Origin: Paenibacillaceae bacterium
Lineage (GTDB): Bacteria > Bacillota > Bacilli > Paenibacillales > Paenibacillaceae
NCBI GenBank assembly: GCA_004134985.1
Contig: REGQ01000061.1
Coordinates: 1 to 64,000 of the forward strand
Length of the DNA stretch: 64,000 nt
Direction: 5' to 3'
This document shows, one piece after another, positions 17,109-26,238 of the stretch (its first letter is position 1; each line of letters starts with the position of its first letter). Made by a program: the position numbers and the translations under genes. Below the pieces are notes generated by a model. That model made no database searches. It was not told where the DNA came from and saw only the letters and a list, made by a program, of their open reading frames with translations.

Positions 17109-17684
17109 TCAAAATAATTGATTTGAATATTTTTTAATATATTCCTCTCCCTCATCACATAACTCGTGAAGTTCGTTAAGCTCTGCATATCTATCATCCC
17201 ATGGTAATACCTTTTCACTCGTTAATGAGTATGAATATATTAAAGCAGTATTATCTAAAGTATCATCATCCTGATTTTCATATTTTTCGCATAAATCCAT
17301 TACCGAATCATATAAAGGCAAGGCACTTGAATCATCGTCATCATCCATTTCCGCTGTATACAGCCTTAAATATTTGAATGCCTCTAATGACTTACATTTT
17401 TCAATTGATTCTAGTAAAATTTTTCTCCCAAAACCTCTGCTTCGAAAGCTAGGTAAGACTCCATACCAACTAAGCCAGACTGACTCACTATCAGCTTTTA
17501 CAGTATAAATTCCAGAAATTCCTATTGGTGATTCTCCTTCGAATACAATCCAGTATTTGTATCCTTTCTCATCACTATCGATCGAATTTTTAATATGAAG
17601 AATATCCGGAGATTCTGGAAAAATCTCCTTTTGTATTTCATAAGCTAATCTTAAATTTTGTTTGTTTACTTCTCTAAAATCCAT
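17109..17684 (-). CDS. GNAT-family N-acetyltransferase
   Basis: The 191-residue protein has the acetyl-CoA-binding motif A (SWYGVLPSFRSRGFGRKILL, about residues 72-91), where RSRGFG is the pyrophosphate-binding R/QxxGxG/A. The C-terminal half is acidic and longer than average for the family. It lies on the minus strand, opposite to all cassette genes, and has no attC-like flank, so it belongs to the inserted block. The acetyl acceptor is unknown. Confidence 0.85.
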   Translation of the reverse strand: MDFREVNKQNLRLAYEIQKEIFPESPDILHIKNSIDSDEKGYKYWIVFEGESPIGISGIYTVKADSESVWLSWYGVLPSFRSRGFGRKILLESIEKCKSLEAFKYLRLYTAEMDDDDDSSALPLYDSVMDLCEKYENQDDDTLDNTALIYSYSLTSEKVLPWDDRYAELNELHELCDEGEEYIKKYSNQLF

Positions 17685-17883
17685 TTTGGTAACCTCTATT
17701 CCTTTTTTATTATTAAAATGCTACTTATTTATTTGGAAACTCCTCGCCAAAACACAGTCCAGGCTAAATATAAAAGCTTAGTTTGTAGTTAAACCTCGAG
17801 ATAATGCTACGAATGGTTCAAGATCATACGCTAGTCGATCAAGTCTTTAAACTATTAATAGTGAAAGTAGCCAAACGTTTTTC

Positions 17884-18721
17884 TCATGATCCCTGCTTTT
17901 TTGAATGTTTAAAGGGACGATAAGAGAGGTTACGCCATACCCATTCGAGTGGTCCTGTTCCAATTGTTTTGATAAAGAGATGAGCTACTATCATCATCGC
18001 TATACTAATACCTATCCAAGTGAGAAAAACAGCATATACGTTATTCATCGGTGCAAAGTTAAACCCCCAACTGTAAAACAATACCGCTGCTATAATGTTT
18101 TGCAGGACGTAACAACTTAAAGCTGTTTTCCCGATGGCCTCAAAACGTGCCATTATCCATGTTAGCCAACCTCTTTCAACCGCCAACGCCAGTAAACCAA
18201 TGTAACCGATAGAAAGAATAGGGGCAAACAAATAACGAACTGGAAAATCGAAATATTCACCAGGGACAAGAATTAACATATTCAATGGTACACCTATTCC
18301 AATTCCCCATATCAGCAATTTTTTTCGCAATGCTCGACCCTCTTCGTTATCCTGGAAAGCTCCTTTTCTTAACAGTTTAATTCCAATAATATATAGTGCT
18401 ATATTCATGAAGAGGATCCCAATCGCTTCTTCGCGTAAGGTAAAGAAGTTGTTTATCCGATATATAACCTGATCCCAATACCCACCATAAATATACATTG
18501 TTTCATCATTTTTCATGCTGATAAAATAAACCCAAAAATTTACCATTAATAAAAACTTCTTGAAGTAAAGCAAGTGTTGATCCAATATTCTCAGACCAAC
18601 TTTTGGCAACTAAATCAGTATAACCTGTTTCTGCAAAAATCCAAATATTTGTTCCAAGTGTTCCAATAATAGCAAAACCACGCAACACATCTAGCAAGCG
18701 TATTCGGTGTGAATGAACCAT
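17884..18721 (-). pseudogene. DUF418 membrane protein, frameshifted and internally deleted
   Basis: Two overlapping frames make one broken gene. The first (start at 18721 behind AAGGAGAAAAAC) reads MVHSHRIRLLDVLRGFAIIG, the standard DUF418 N-terminus, and ends near 18506. The second, to 17884, gives the C-terminal DUF418 part with several membrane segments and the LEWVWRNLSYRPF end. Joined they are about 100 residues shorter than the usual 380-400, and the frames do not connect, so both a frameshift and an internal deletion are likely. It sits just downstream of the ABC exporter. Confidence 0.8.
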
Positions 18722-18804
18722 ATAGTTTTTCTCCTTGTATAATAGGTTCTCTAGGTTCTCTTTGTTGAAACGTGGTGCATCCGCCTCGATCCTTGCATCA
18801 AAAT

Positions 18805-20559
18805 TTAAATATTGACCTGTAATTGTTTTTTCGCCCAATTGTCATAAGCAGCATGGTGACCCAACAACTCCTCATGTGTTCCGGCTCCGGTCACATCACC
18901 TTTTTCTATTACGATGATCTGATCGGCCTTTACAACCGTTGACAAACGGTGGGCAATGACGATGGTTGTCCGGTCAAGCATTAAATGCGCCAACGCTTTT
19001 TGGACCTCATGCTCTGAATCGCTGTCCAGGCTTGCCGTGGCTTCATCCAGAAGAAGTAAATCCGGTTGCCTTAGAAAAGCCCTGGCAATGGCCACCCGCT
19101 GCCTCTGGCCGCCGGACAATTGAATTCCCCGCTCACCGACTTCAGTGTCATAACCATGAGGCAATGATTCAATGAATTGATGTGCGTAAGCCTGCTTTGC
19201 TGCTTCCATCACGTCATGATCTGGAACGTCGCCTTCACATCCATACACGATATTGTCCCGGATACTGCCCGACATTAAAGAACTTTCCTGTGAAACGTAG
19301 CCGATTTTTTTCCGCCATGCTCTCAACGGAAAGTCTGCAATCCGACTTTCGCCATACGTAATCGTCCCTTTTTCCGGATGATAAAATTGTTCGATAAGTG
19401 AAAGAATGGTTGTTTTTCCACTTCCGCTCGGTCCCACAAACGCCGTCATTTTGCCAGCGGGTATGACAAAACTGACCTCTCTAAGAACCGGTTCCTTTTC
19501 TACATAGCTAAACGTGATATTGTTAAAATGCAGATCCTCATTTTTAGCAAGGGGGATCAGTTCTGTACGCTGCCCCCCTTCTATTGGATGATCCAAAATC
19601 ACTCTCAGCCGCTCCGTGGCACCCAGGACCTTCTGCAGTTTCGTGTAGAATGTGGCAAACTGGGTAAATGGGATGGTAATCTGAAACAGCAGAAGAATAA
19701 ATGCCACCAGTTCGCCGGCACTCAAAGCACCTGAGGATACCCGCACACCGCCATAACCGATAATGATGACTAACAGCAGCGCCATGACCATCGATAACAA
19801 AGGGCCAAGGACTGCGTTAATTTTGGCCTCTTTTATTCCGAATTGGAACAAACTTTTCATTTTGCCATAGCCGTCAACTTCTTCTCGTCCCTCTGCATTT
19901 GACGCTTTGACCAATCGCATTTCGCTGATGACCTGTGTCAGCAATGTGGCCAACTCTGCCAGCTTTTCATACAGATCCAATGATATTTGATACATCTTGT
20001 CGCCAATAGAGATTATAATTAAAGCTCCTATTGGACCAGCAACAAGAATAATGAGGGCCATCTGCCAATCTAGGTAAAACAAAATAGCAATACCGCCGAA
20101 GATAGTCAGCAGACTGGAAGCAAACGAAATAAGGTGATCTGTGATCAGCGTATGCATTTCATCTGTATCGTTTGATACCCGACTCATCAGCTCTGCAGAA
20201 CGGTGACGATCAAAAAAAGGAATGGGCAAAGATAATATTTTTTTCCACAGCCTTTTCCGAATCTTGTAGACAACATCATTTCCCACATAAGCCAGCATAT
20301 AGTATGAAAGTCCACCGGTTAATGCTTCCAATATGAAGAGGGAAATGAGCACGACAACGTTAGACCATTGAAATGTTCCTTGTCCCAGGGCATCGATTAA
20401 AGTTCCAGTGATTAACGGTACAATAAGTCCTGTCAGTGAGCCGATAATGCTCAGAAGGACCCCTAAACCCAATACTAACTTTGGAATACCTACAGAATGA
20501 AGGAGTCTGAGACAGTACAATATAGATGTCTTTTTATTCTTTTGCTTTTCTTTTGTCAT
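18805..20559 (-). CDS. ABC multidrug exporter half-transporter (BmrA-like)
   Basis: The 584-residue protein fuses a six-helix membrane domain (about residues 20-310) to an ATPase domain. The Walker A GPSGSGKTT, signature LSGGQRQR and Walker B LLLLDEATASLD motifs are complete, as are the D-loop and the H-loop (IVIAHRLST). Such half-transporters homodimerise to export drugs or lipids. The start follows GAGGTG. It is divergent from the AraC-type regulator at 20820, which probably controls it. Confidence 0.92.
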   Translation of the reverse strand: MTKEKQKNKKTSILYCLRLLHSVGIPKLVLGLGVLLSIIGSLTGLIVPLITGTLIDALGQGTFQWSNVVVLISLFILEALTGGLSYYMLAYVGNDVVYKIRKRLWKKILSLPIPFFDRHRSAELMSRVSNDTDEMHTLITDHLISFASSLLTIFGGIAILFYLDWQMALIILVAGPIGALIIISIGDKMYQISLDLYEKLAELATLLTQVISEMRLVKASNAEGREEVDGYGKMKSLFQFGIKEAKINAVLGPLLSMVMALLLVIIIGYGGVRVSSGALSAGELVAFILLLFQITIPFTQFATFYTKLQKVLGATERLRVILDHPIEGGQRTELIPLAKNEDLHFNNITFSYVEKEPVLREVSFVIPAGKMTAFVGPSGSGKTTILSLIEQFYHPEKGTITYGESRIADFPLRAWRKKIGYVSQESSLMSGSIRDNIVYGCEGDVPDHDVMEAAKQAYAHQFIESLPHGYDTEVGERGIQLSGGQRQRVAIARAFLRQPDLLLLDEATASLDSDSEHEVQKALAHLMLDRTTIVIAHRLSTVVKADQIIVIEKGDVTGAGTHEELLGHHAAYDNWAKKQLQVNI

Positions 20560-20819
20560 TATTCAACACCTCGAAAATCATGACGTCATCTTCGTCACTT
20601 TTTTGATAGGAACCCAGAGCTCGTACCGGGTTCCTCCGTCCACTACTCGAAAATCGCATAATCGTCCTCCCTGCACAAATACTAGCAAAAAGAAAAAGAC
20701 AGCGCCTGACTATTCTTATGTTGTTTTTGTCGGGTTTACAGGAAAAGACTCCATATGAAATGTAGTGTTTTTTTCATTTTGCGATGGTATACTATTAAAA
20801 AAAATGGAAGGTGTTACAA

Positions 20820-21686
20820 ATGGATTCGTTGGAAAATATGAATAAAGCACTGGCTTATATTGAGGAAAACCTTGATAATGAATTGGATATGGCTGAAGTG
20901 ACGGCAATTGCCCGTTGTTCAGAATTACATTTTAAAAAGATGTTTTTCTATTTATCCGGAATTACGTTACTGGAATATATAAGAAGAAGACGGTTAACCA
21001 TGGCAGGCCTTGAATTAAAAAATCAAAATATGAAGGTCATTGATGCGGCCGTAAAATATGGGTACCATTCACCAGACTCTTTCTCGCGGGCTTTTTATCA
21101 CTTACATGGGATCAACCCTTCCGAAGCAAGTAAAAAAGGCACATCCCTGAAGGCTTTTCCCCGTATGACCTTCCAACTGACCATCCGGGGAGAAAACGCC
21201 ATGGATTATCGCATTGAGGAGAAAAATACGTTTACGATTGTGGGCATAAAAGAAAGAATCCTATACATGTATAACGGGGAAAATTCTGCGATTACCGAGA
21301 TGGAGAAACTATTGACAGATGAGGTCTATAATAAGCTGAAAAACCTGGGGGATGTGAAACCTTACGGAAGATATGAAGCTTCATTTAATTTTACGGAGGA
21401 AGAAAATGAAGAACATGCTGAAATGGATTATCTTTTAGGTGTCGCAACGACAAAAAAGGACTTATTAGGTTTCGATTATTATCACGTACCAGCATTAACC
21501 TGGGCAATCTTCACCATTAATGGAAACCTTCCTGATGTCATAGAGGACGCATGGGGTCGCATTTATTCTGAATGGCTGCCTTCATCACACTATCAGGTAA
21601 TTGAAGGTCCTGATATTTTATTTATTGAAAACGAAAATTCTGAAGACCCGAATTACAAAAGTGAAATATGGATTCCTGTGGGGTAA
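20820..21686 (+). CDS. AraC-family regulator with GyrI-like effector domain
   Basis: The 288-residue protein has an N-terminal AraC double helix-turn-helix (about residues 5-105; SELHFKKMFF and GYHSPDSFSRAFYHLHGINP) and a C-terminal SOUL/GyrI-like ligand domain (about 125-288). This Rob/BmrR-like layout often senses drugs. ATG at 20820 is seven bases behind GGAAGGTG, better than the GTG at 20811. Being divergent from the ABC exporter, it is the likely activator of that gene. Confidence 0.9.
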   Translation: MDSLENMNKALAYIEENLDNELDMAEVTAIARCSELHFKKMFFYLSGITLLEYIRRRRLTMAGLELKNQNMKVIDAAVKYGYHSPDSFSRAFYHLHGINPSEASKKGTSLKAFPRMTFQLTIRGENAMDYRIEEKNTFTIVGIKERILYMYNGENSAITEMEKLLTDEVYNKLKNLGDVKPYGRYEASFNFTEEENEEHAEMDYLLGVATTKKDLLGFDYYHVPALTWAIFTINGNLPDVIEDAWGRIYSEWLPSSHYQVIEGPDILFIENENSEDPNYKSEIWIPVG

Positions 21687-21687
21687 A

Positions 21688-21770
21688 GATCCCGTCGGGA
21701 ATGAGACAATTTTCTTGTCACAAAACGGGAATGGGACAATGTTCTTGACACCACGCAATGACAAGTACTT
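21688..21770 (+). repeat. Tandem imperfect repeats, possible IS end remnant
   Basis: CGGGAATGAGACAATTTTCT is followed 31 bp later by CGGGAATGGGACAATGTTCT, each continuing TTGTCAC or TTGACAC, with a third partial copy (ATGACAAGTACTTGATCCC). Repeated terminal sequences of this kind occur at ends of some insertion sequences. No transposase is adjacent, so this is a tentative reading. Confidence 0.35.
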
Positions 21771-21845
21771 GATCCCATAAATAAAAAAAACCGCGATTTA
21801 CGCGACTTATTATATGAAATGAAATAAGAATGCCTTCAGCCATTA

Positions 21846-21898
21846 AACAGCGGCAGTCGTGGACAAAATAATACGGTCCTAGACTGTCGCTGTTTTAT
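21846..21898 (+). terminator. Rho-independent terminator-like hairpin
   Basis: AAACAGCGGCAGTC pairs with GACTGTCGCTGTTTT, separated by a loop of about 25 bases, and the second arm runs into TTTTATT. It would end the AraC-type gene transcript. The long, nearly symmetrical stem could also be a mobile-element end. Confidence 0.5.
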
Positions 21899-21908
21899 TG
21901 AGCTCCAT

Positions 21909-22130
21909 ATGTCTATTGAGGATGAAATTAGTAGAGCACGCGCTAATACCATATTTGCAAGTGTTCAACTTCAATTTATTGCACAAACTCGTGTGTACAG
22001 CGATCTAACCACTGAGAGTGATTCAATACTCCGTTCAATGAAGGAGTCATTGGAACACGGAACAGTAGTGCTAGAACAATGTGGTTATCTGCATGAATTA
22101 TTCCGCGCACAAATGTCTTTAGCAGAATAG
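21909..22130 (+). CDS. Short hypothetical protein (doubtful)
   Basis: A 73-codon frame with no convincing ribosome binding site. The product (for example DLTTESDSILRSMKESLEHG) is hydrophilic and has no motif I recognise. Sequence after its stop (to about 22290) also looks like a broken gene, with a frame reading RHFNNVGFTTTHSNREEW that faintly resembles a GNAT C-terminus. It may be part of a decayed region. Confidence 0.25.
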   Translation: MSIEDEISRARANTIFASVQLQFIAQTRVYSDLTTESDSILRSMKESLEHGTVVLEQCGYLHELFRAQMSLAE

Positions 22131-22375
22131 GCAATATGAGGTAGAGGGATACGATGCCATCACTATTGAAATGTATATGAATACGTCGATAACCGGAGAT
22201 TGAATAAGACACTTTAATAATGTAGGATTTACAACAACACACTCCAATCGAGAGGAATGGAAAAAACGACAAACTTTCTACTGATTTTGGCGGAAATGAA
22301 AAACGTCATGCTTTTTTTTGGGAAGAAAAGTATATACAGTTTCCCAGCATGCAATAAGTAAGGACATTTAAAAAT

Positions 22376-22454
22376 CCTCCTACGTTGTAGGAGGGTGCAT
22401 AATGGGATGGTTCAAGGAAACCCCTTGTCCCATCTGCCTCGGCGAATACCGAGG
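22376..22454 (-). ncRNA. Three-hairpin element resembling an IS605/TnpB right-end (omega-RNA-like) scar
   Basis: Read on the minus strand it has three stems in a row: CCTCGGTATTCGCCGAGG, then a GGGACAAGG..CCTTGAACCATCCC stem, then CCTCCTACAACGTAGGAGG followed by ATTTTTAAA. The order and the GGGGTTTCCTTGAACCATCC stretch resemble, from memory, right ends of IS200/IS605 elements that template TnpB guide RNA. No tnpB gene is present. Lying just after the minus-strand ABC permease, it may simply serve as its terminator. Confidence 0.4.
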
Positions 22455-22480
22455 GGCTATACTTTTCCAAAGCAGGGCTG

Positions 22481-23182
22481 TTACTTATGCTCTGCAAATC
22501 TCCACCAGGCCACTGTTCCGGTGAACCCTGCTATTCCTGTAACAGCCAGTATACTTATACTGATATAGTCGAGCTCTGAACCGGTTAGCAGCAGGACTGG
22601 AATCGTCCAAGGAAAATAAGATCCGTATCCCAACTGCACGACCACATTCGAGACGATCACGATTAAAAAGGTGACTCCGATCGGAGCGAGGTAGCCTCGA
22701 GTGAGATTGGCGATTAAAGCGCTCGTTGTACTGACGAGCATAATCAGCAGGGAAGCGGCCATGAAAGGCCAGAAAAAATGCAAGATGGTGAATATGGAGC
22801 CTCCGCTGACGCCAATCAGGGAACCCGCGCCTGCGATTACCACGAAGGTAAAAACAGCCATTCCTGTATTCCACATCGCGATGGCGATAAATTTGGCCAA
22901 TACGGTATACGTCTTGGGAACCGGCTTAACAAGGATGTCCTTAATGGTATTGTTGGTGTACTCCACGCCAAACACCCAGGCGGAGGTAAATGAGAATCCT
23001 ACGACGAGCAAGGAGCCTATGGAGCCGAGCAGATCTGCGAAGTAGGCTTCCCAATGGGCTGCGGAACTGTTGAATACAGCAATCATCAAGGGCAAAGCCG
23101 TAAAGGCCCCAAGCATGACCCAAAAGACGACAGACCGCGATATTTTACGAGCTTCGTTGTGAATGAGAGAAAGGAGCTTCAA
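22481..23182 (-). CDS. ABC-2 type transporter permease
   Basis: The 233-residue protein has about six hydrophobic segments (for example WVMLGAFTALPLMIAVF and LIVVIVSNVVVQLGYG) and the FGVEYTNNTIKDILVKPV loop typical of ABC-2 permeases of antibiotic- or peptide-related transporters. It overlaps the upstream ATPase gene by four bases (ATGA), indicating translational coupling. With the ATPase it would form an exporter regulated by the divergent two-component system at 24277. Confidence 0.88.
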   Translation of the reverse strand: MKLLSLIHNEARKISRSVVFWVMLGAFTALPLMIAVFNSSAAHWEAYFADLLGSIGSLLVVGFSFTSAWVFGVEYTNNTIKDILVKPVPKTYTVLAKFIAIAMWNTGMAVFTFVVIAGAGSLIGVSGGSIFTILHFFWPFMAASLLIMLVSTTSALIANLTRGYLAPIGVTFLIVIVSNVVVQLGYGSYFPWTIPVLLLTGSELDYISISILAVTGIAGFTGTVAWWRFAEHK

Positions 23183-24132
23183 GCCTGCTTCCTCCCTTCT
23201 TTACGGATCATGCGCAAGAAATAACCTTCCAGATCTTCCGTAACGACGCTCAGGTGAGTCGGCGGCTGTCCAGTTCGCACCAACAGTTCTGCGAGACTCT
23301 CCGGTTGCGCTATTGCGCGGCCTTCGGCCAAGACCAAACGCCCGTCAGCGGCTTCTGCATAGCTGTATCCGTGTTCTGTCAGAATACGTTTCAGGGCAAC
23401 ACGATTGCGCCCGTCCAGAGTTAAACTTTTTTGCAGGGATTGCTCCAGTTGATTCACCTTCATGTCCTGAATGAGTTGCCCTTTGTGCATGATGCTTGTA
23501 CGGTCCACCAGCTTGGATAATTCTTCTAACAGGTGGCTGGAAATGAGGATGGTGACGCCACTATTGCGCGACAAGTCGAGCAGCAACTCCCGGATTTCGA
23601 CGACACTGGCCGGGTCAAGCCCGTTGATCGGCTCGTCCAGAATCAATACCTCCGGGTTATGGAGCATAGCCTTTGCCAATCCTAGCCGTTGTTTGTTTCC
23701 CAGGGAAAGCTTTTTGGCCTGCTTGTCCTGATGGGCGCCCAGATCAAGCTGCTGGATGACGCGAGCAATGCAATTGCGGTCGGAGAGCAGGTGCATTCTG
23801 CGGGCAATGTCCAGATTTTCCGTGACCGTAAGTTCTGGATAAAAGGTTGCCTCCTCCAAATAGCCTATCTTTTCCCATAGCTTGTAATTGCCGGCGTCAA
23901 CCTTGCTCCCCAACATGTGGATGCTGCCGGATGAAGGCCTCAGTAGCGAAAGGAGCATTTTGATGGTCGTGGTCTTGCCAGCTCCGTTCAACCCAAGGAA
24001 GCCGATAATCTCCCCGCGTTTCACCTCCAACGATAGATTGCGCACGGCCGGGTAATCGCCAAAGCTTTTGCTGACATTCTCAAGATGAATGGCGTTGGCA
24101 CTGCCAAATTTGCCTGTATTGCTTGTTCTCAT
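23179..24132 (-). CDS. ABC transporter ATP-binding protein
   Basis: The 317-residue ATPase has Walker A (GLNGAGKTT, about residue 50), signature LSLGNKQRLGLA, Walker B (LILDEPINGLDP) and a C-terminal extension of about 90 residues common in BcrA/lantibiotic-immunity ATPases. The start follows GAGAGG. It is coupled to the permease at 22481-23182 and divergent from a response regulator and kinase, a typical cell-envelope-stress layout. The likely role is export of or immunity to a peptide antibiotic; the substrate is unknown. Confidence 0.88.
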   Translation of the reverse strand: MRTSNTGKFGSANAIHLENVSKSFGDYPAVRNLSLEVKRGEIIGFLGLNGAGKTTTIKMLLSLLRPSSGSIHMLGSKVDAGNYKLWEKIGYLEEATFYPELTVTENLDIARRMHLLSDRNCIARVIQQLDLGAHQDKQAKKLSLGNKQRLGLAKAMLHNPEVLILDEPINGLDPASVVEIRELLLDLSRNSGVTILISSHLLEELSKLVDRTSIMHKGQLIQDMKVNQLEQSLQKSLTLDGRNRVALKRILTEHGYSYAEAADGRLVLAEGRAIAQPESLAELLVRTGQPPTHLSVVTEDLEGYFLRMIRKEGRKQA

Positions 24133-24276
24133 TGCATAACCTCTCTTTATTATGGGATAACCAGAACTTTAATCTCTGAATATCAACTGAACCTCAAGCG
24201 ATGCAGTGAATCGGGGTTGATGTTCGGTTTACTTTGGGACAGTATAATAATGCTATGGTGGAGGGAGGAGTGCACG

Positions 24277-24951
24277 TTGTTCGATATTCTTGTGGTCGAA
24301 GATGATACCAATACGCAAAAGCTGCTATGTGCTGTGCTCAAGCATGGAGGCTTTAATGCCCATCCGGTTAAGAACGGGCTCGAGGCGCTGAGCAGGATGG
24401 AGGAGCAGCGATTTGACTTGATTGTGCTGGACCTGATGCTGCCGGAGATGGACGGTTATCAATTATGCAAGGCATTGCGTAGCGTCGGGGACAATATCCC
24501 GATTCTGATGGTCACGGCTATGCATGAAATCACGGATAAGCATCACGGCTTCCTTGCGGGTACGGACGATTACATGACTAAGCCTTTCGACGAGCAGGAG
24601 CTGCTGTTCCGCATCAAGGCGCTGCTGCGCAGGGCACAGATTGCCAGCGAGCACAAGCTCGTGTTGGGAGATACTACATTGGATTACAACGCTCTAACGG
24701 TTACGAGAGGAGCGGAGCAAACATTTTTGCCCCAAAAGGAGTTTTACCTGCTGTTTAAGCTGATGAGCTATACCGACAAAATTTTTACCCGCCTTCATTT
24801 AATGGAGGAAATTTGGGGGCTGGAAACCGAGATAGGTAGCCATACCTTGAATGTCCATATCAATAGATTGCGCGACAAATTTAGGGACAATCCTGATTTT
24901 GAGATCGTGACGGTTCGCGGGTTGGGATACAAGATGGTGAAGCGCATATGA
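24277..24951 (+). CDS. OmpR/PhoB-family response regulator
   Basis: The 224-residue protein has a receiver domain (FDILVVEDDTNTQKLL; phospho-acceptor Asp in LIVLDLMLPEMDG; conserved Lys in DDYMTKPF) and a C-terminal winged helix (LNVHINRLRDKFRD, VRGLGYKM). The TTG at 24277 is six bases behind GGAGGGAGGAG and gives the usual length, so the longer upstream frame from 24085 is rejected. It overlaps the kinase gene by four bases. Confidence 0.92.
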   Translation: MFDILVVEDDTNTQKLLCAVLKHGGFNAHPVKNGLEALSRMEEQRFDLIVLDLMLPEMDGYQLCKALRSVGDNIPILMVTAMHEITDKHHGFLAGTDDYMTKPFDEQELLFRIKALLRRAQIASEHKLVLGDTTLDYNALTVTRGAEQTFLPQKEFYLLFKLMSYTDKIFTRLHLMEEIWGLETEIGSHTLNVHINRLRDKFRDNPDFEIVTVRGLGYKMVKRI

Positions 24952-26054
24952 AAGGGATGAGCAGGATGCCAAGAAGACAAAGGATTCTTCCGCAAAAAAT
25001 CAGTCTGGCGTTTTCCTTGGTGGCGTTGGTGTTTGTGGTCATGGTATTATCTATTGGTTCCGCAGGTTTGCTTGCGTTTTTGCTTTATCGGGCAGGTCTG
25101 CTTGACATGAATCAGCCGGAACCCATTCGCGGTGTGTATGTTTTGTTATATATCAGCCTCTTTCTGGGGGTGGTGATTGCCGCGCTGTTGAGCAGGCGCT
25201 CGGTTAGGCCGATCCGGGATATGATGGAAGCCACCGGCAAGGTGGCGAAAGGGGATTTTTCCGCTGAGGTGAGGGCGAAGGGAAGCATTGTGTTTGAGCT
25301 GGATGCACTGGCGGCGAGCTTTAACAAAATGGTGCAGGAACTGAAAGGGATTGAGACATTACGCGGCGATTTCGTGCGGAATTTCTCCCATGAATTCAAG
25401 ACCCCCATAGCCTCTATCAGCGGCTTCGCCAAATTGCTGAAGAAGGGTGGCCTCAGCGAAGAAGACAAACAGGAATACCTGGACAGCATTATCCAGGAAT
25501 CCGAGCGATTGGTCGGCTTATCGACCAGCATTCTCAACTTGTCGAAGGTAGAAAATATTGAAATCGTAAGCGAAAAGTCCGCCTACCGCTTGGACGAGCA
25601 AGTCAGGCTGGCGATTCTGATGCTGGAGCCGAAGTGGAGTACCCGCAACCTCAATTTGGAGCTTGATTTGGACGAAGAGATCGAGATATGCAGCAATAAA
25701 AATTTGATTCAGCAGGTGTGGATTAATTTGTTGGATAATGCGATCAAGCATTCGAACAGCGGCGGGACGCTAAAGATTGGCTTATGGCAATGCGGAGGGG
25801 AGGCGGTGTTTCGGCTTGAGGACCAAGGATGCGGGATGAGCAAAGAGACGATGCGGCTGATGTTTGACAAATTTTATCAAGGCGATGCTTCTCGCGCAAC
25901 GGCGGGGAACGGACTCGGATTAACGCTGGTAAAGCGCATCGTCGATTTGTGCGAAGGATCGATTGAGGTAGAAAGCGAGCTTAATCAAGGTTCAATTTTT
26001 ACGATCCGGCTGCCTTTGGGGGCAGAAGAGAAATTGAAGCTCAGGAAATCGTAA
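24948..26054 (+). CDS. Sensor histidine kinase
   Basis: The 368-residue membrane kinase has two transmembrane helices (about 18-45 and 62-80) with a short external loop, HAMP (RPIRDMMEATGKVAKGDFSA), a dimerisation/phosphoacceptor helix (NFSHEFKTPIASI, His about 147) and a complete ATPase domain (N box INLLDNAIKHS, G1 DQGCGM, G2 GNGLGLTL). It probably detects membrane damage or a transporter state and phosphorylates the RR encoded just before it. The target is likely the divergent ABC transporter. Confidence 0.92.
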   Translation: MKGMSRMPRRQRILPQKISLAFSLVALVFVVMVLSIGSAGLLAFLLYRAGLLDMNQPEPIRGVYVLLYISLFLGVVIAALLSRRSVRPIRDMMEATGKVAKGDFSAEVRAKGSIVFELDALAASFNKMVQELKGIETLRGDFVRNFSHEFKTPIASISGFAKLLKKGGLSEEDKQEYLDSIIQESERLVGLSTSILNLSKVENIEIVSEKSAYRLDEQVRLAILMLEPKWSTRNLNLELDLDEEIEICSNKNLIQQVWINLLDNAIKHSNSGGTLKIGLWQCGGEAVFRLEDQGCGMSKETMRLMFDKFYQGDASRATAGNGLGLTLVKRIVDLCEGSIEVESELNQGSIFTIRLPLGAEEKLKLRKS

Positions 26055-26238
26055 GCGTTAAAGATATCTAATTGCTAAATAGCCTCTTTAAAGTCGGCCA
26101 AAAGGGTGAAAAACTCAATGTGAGCACAAATAAAACTGGAAAAATTGGGGCATGAAAACCGTTTGGAATAAGGAAGACGCCGCCAATTTTCCAGAGGAAT
26201 TTCAAAAAACTAGGCGATGAACGAGCAGTTAATGTGGG
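26055..26238. other. Intergenic region between kinase and recombinase genes
   Basis: No gene, attC-like arm or clear terminator is visible in these 184 bp. The stretch is AT-rich. It is the only candidate for the outer border of the intact recombinase platform, but I see no terminal repeat. Confidence 0.4.

Noticed and set aside
24085-24276. N-terminal extension of the response regulator
   Set aside because: It would overlap the divergent ABC gene and has no receiver homology; TTG 24277 with GGAGGGAGGAG gives the normal length.
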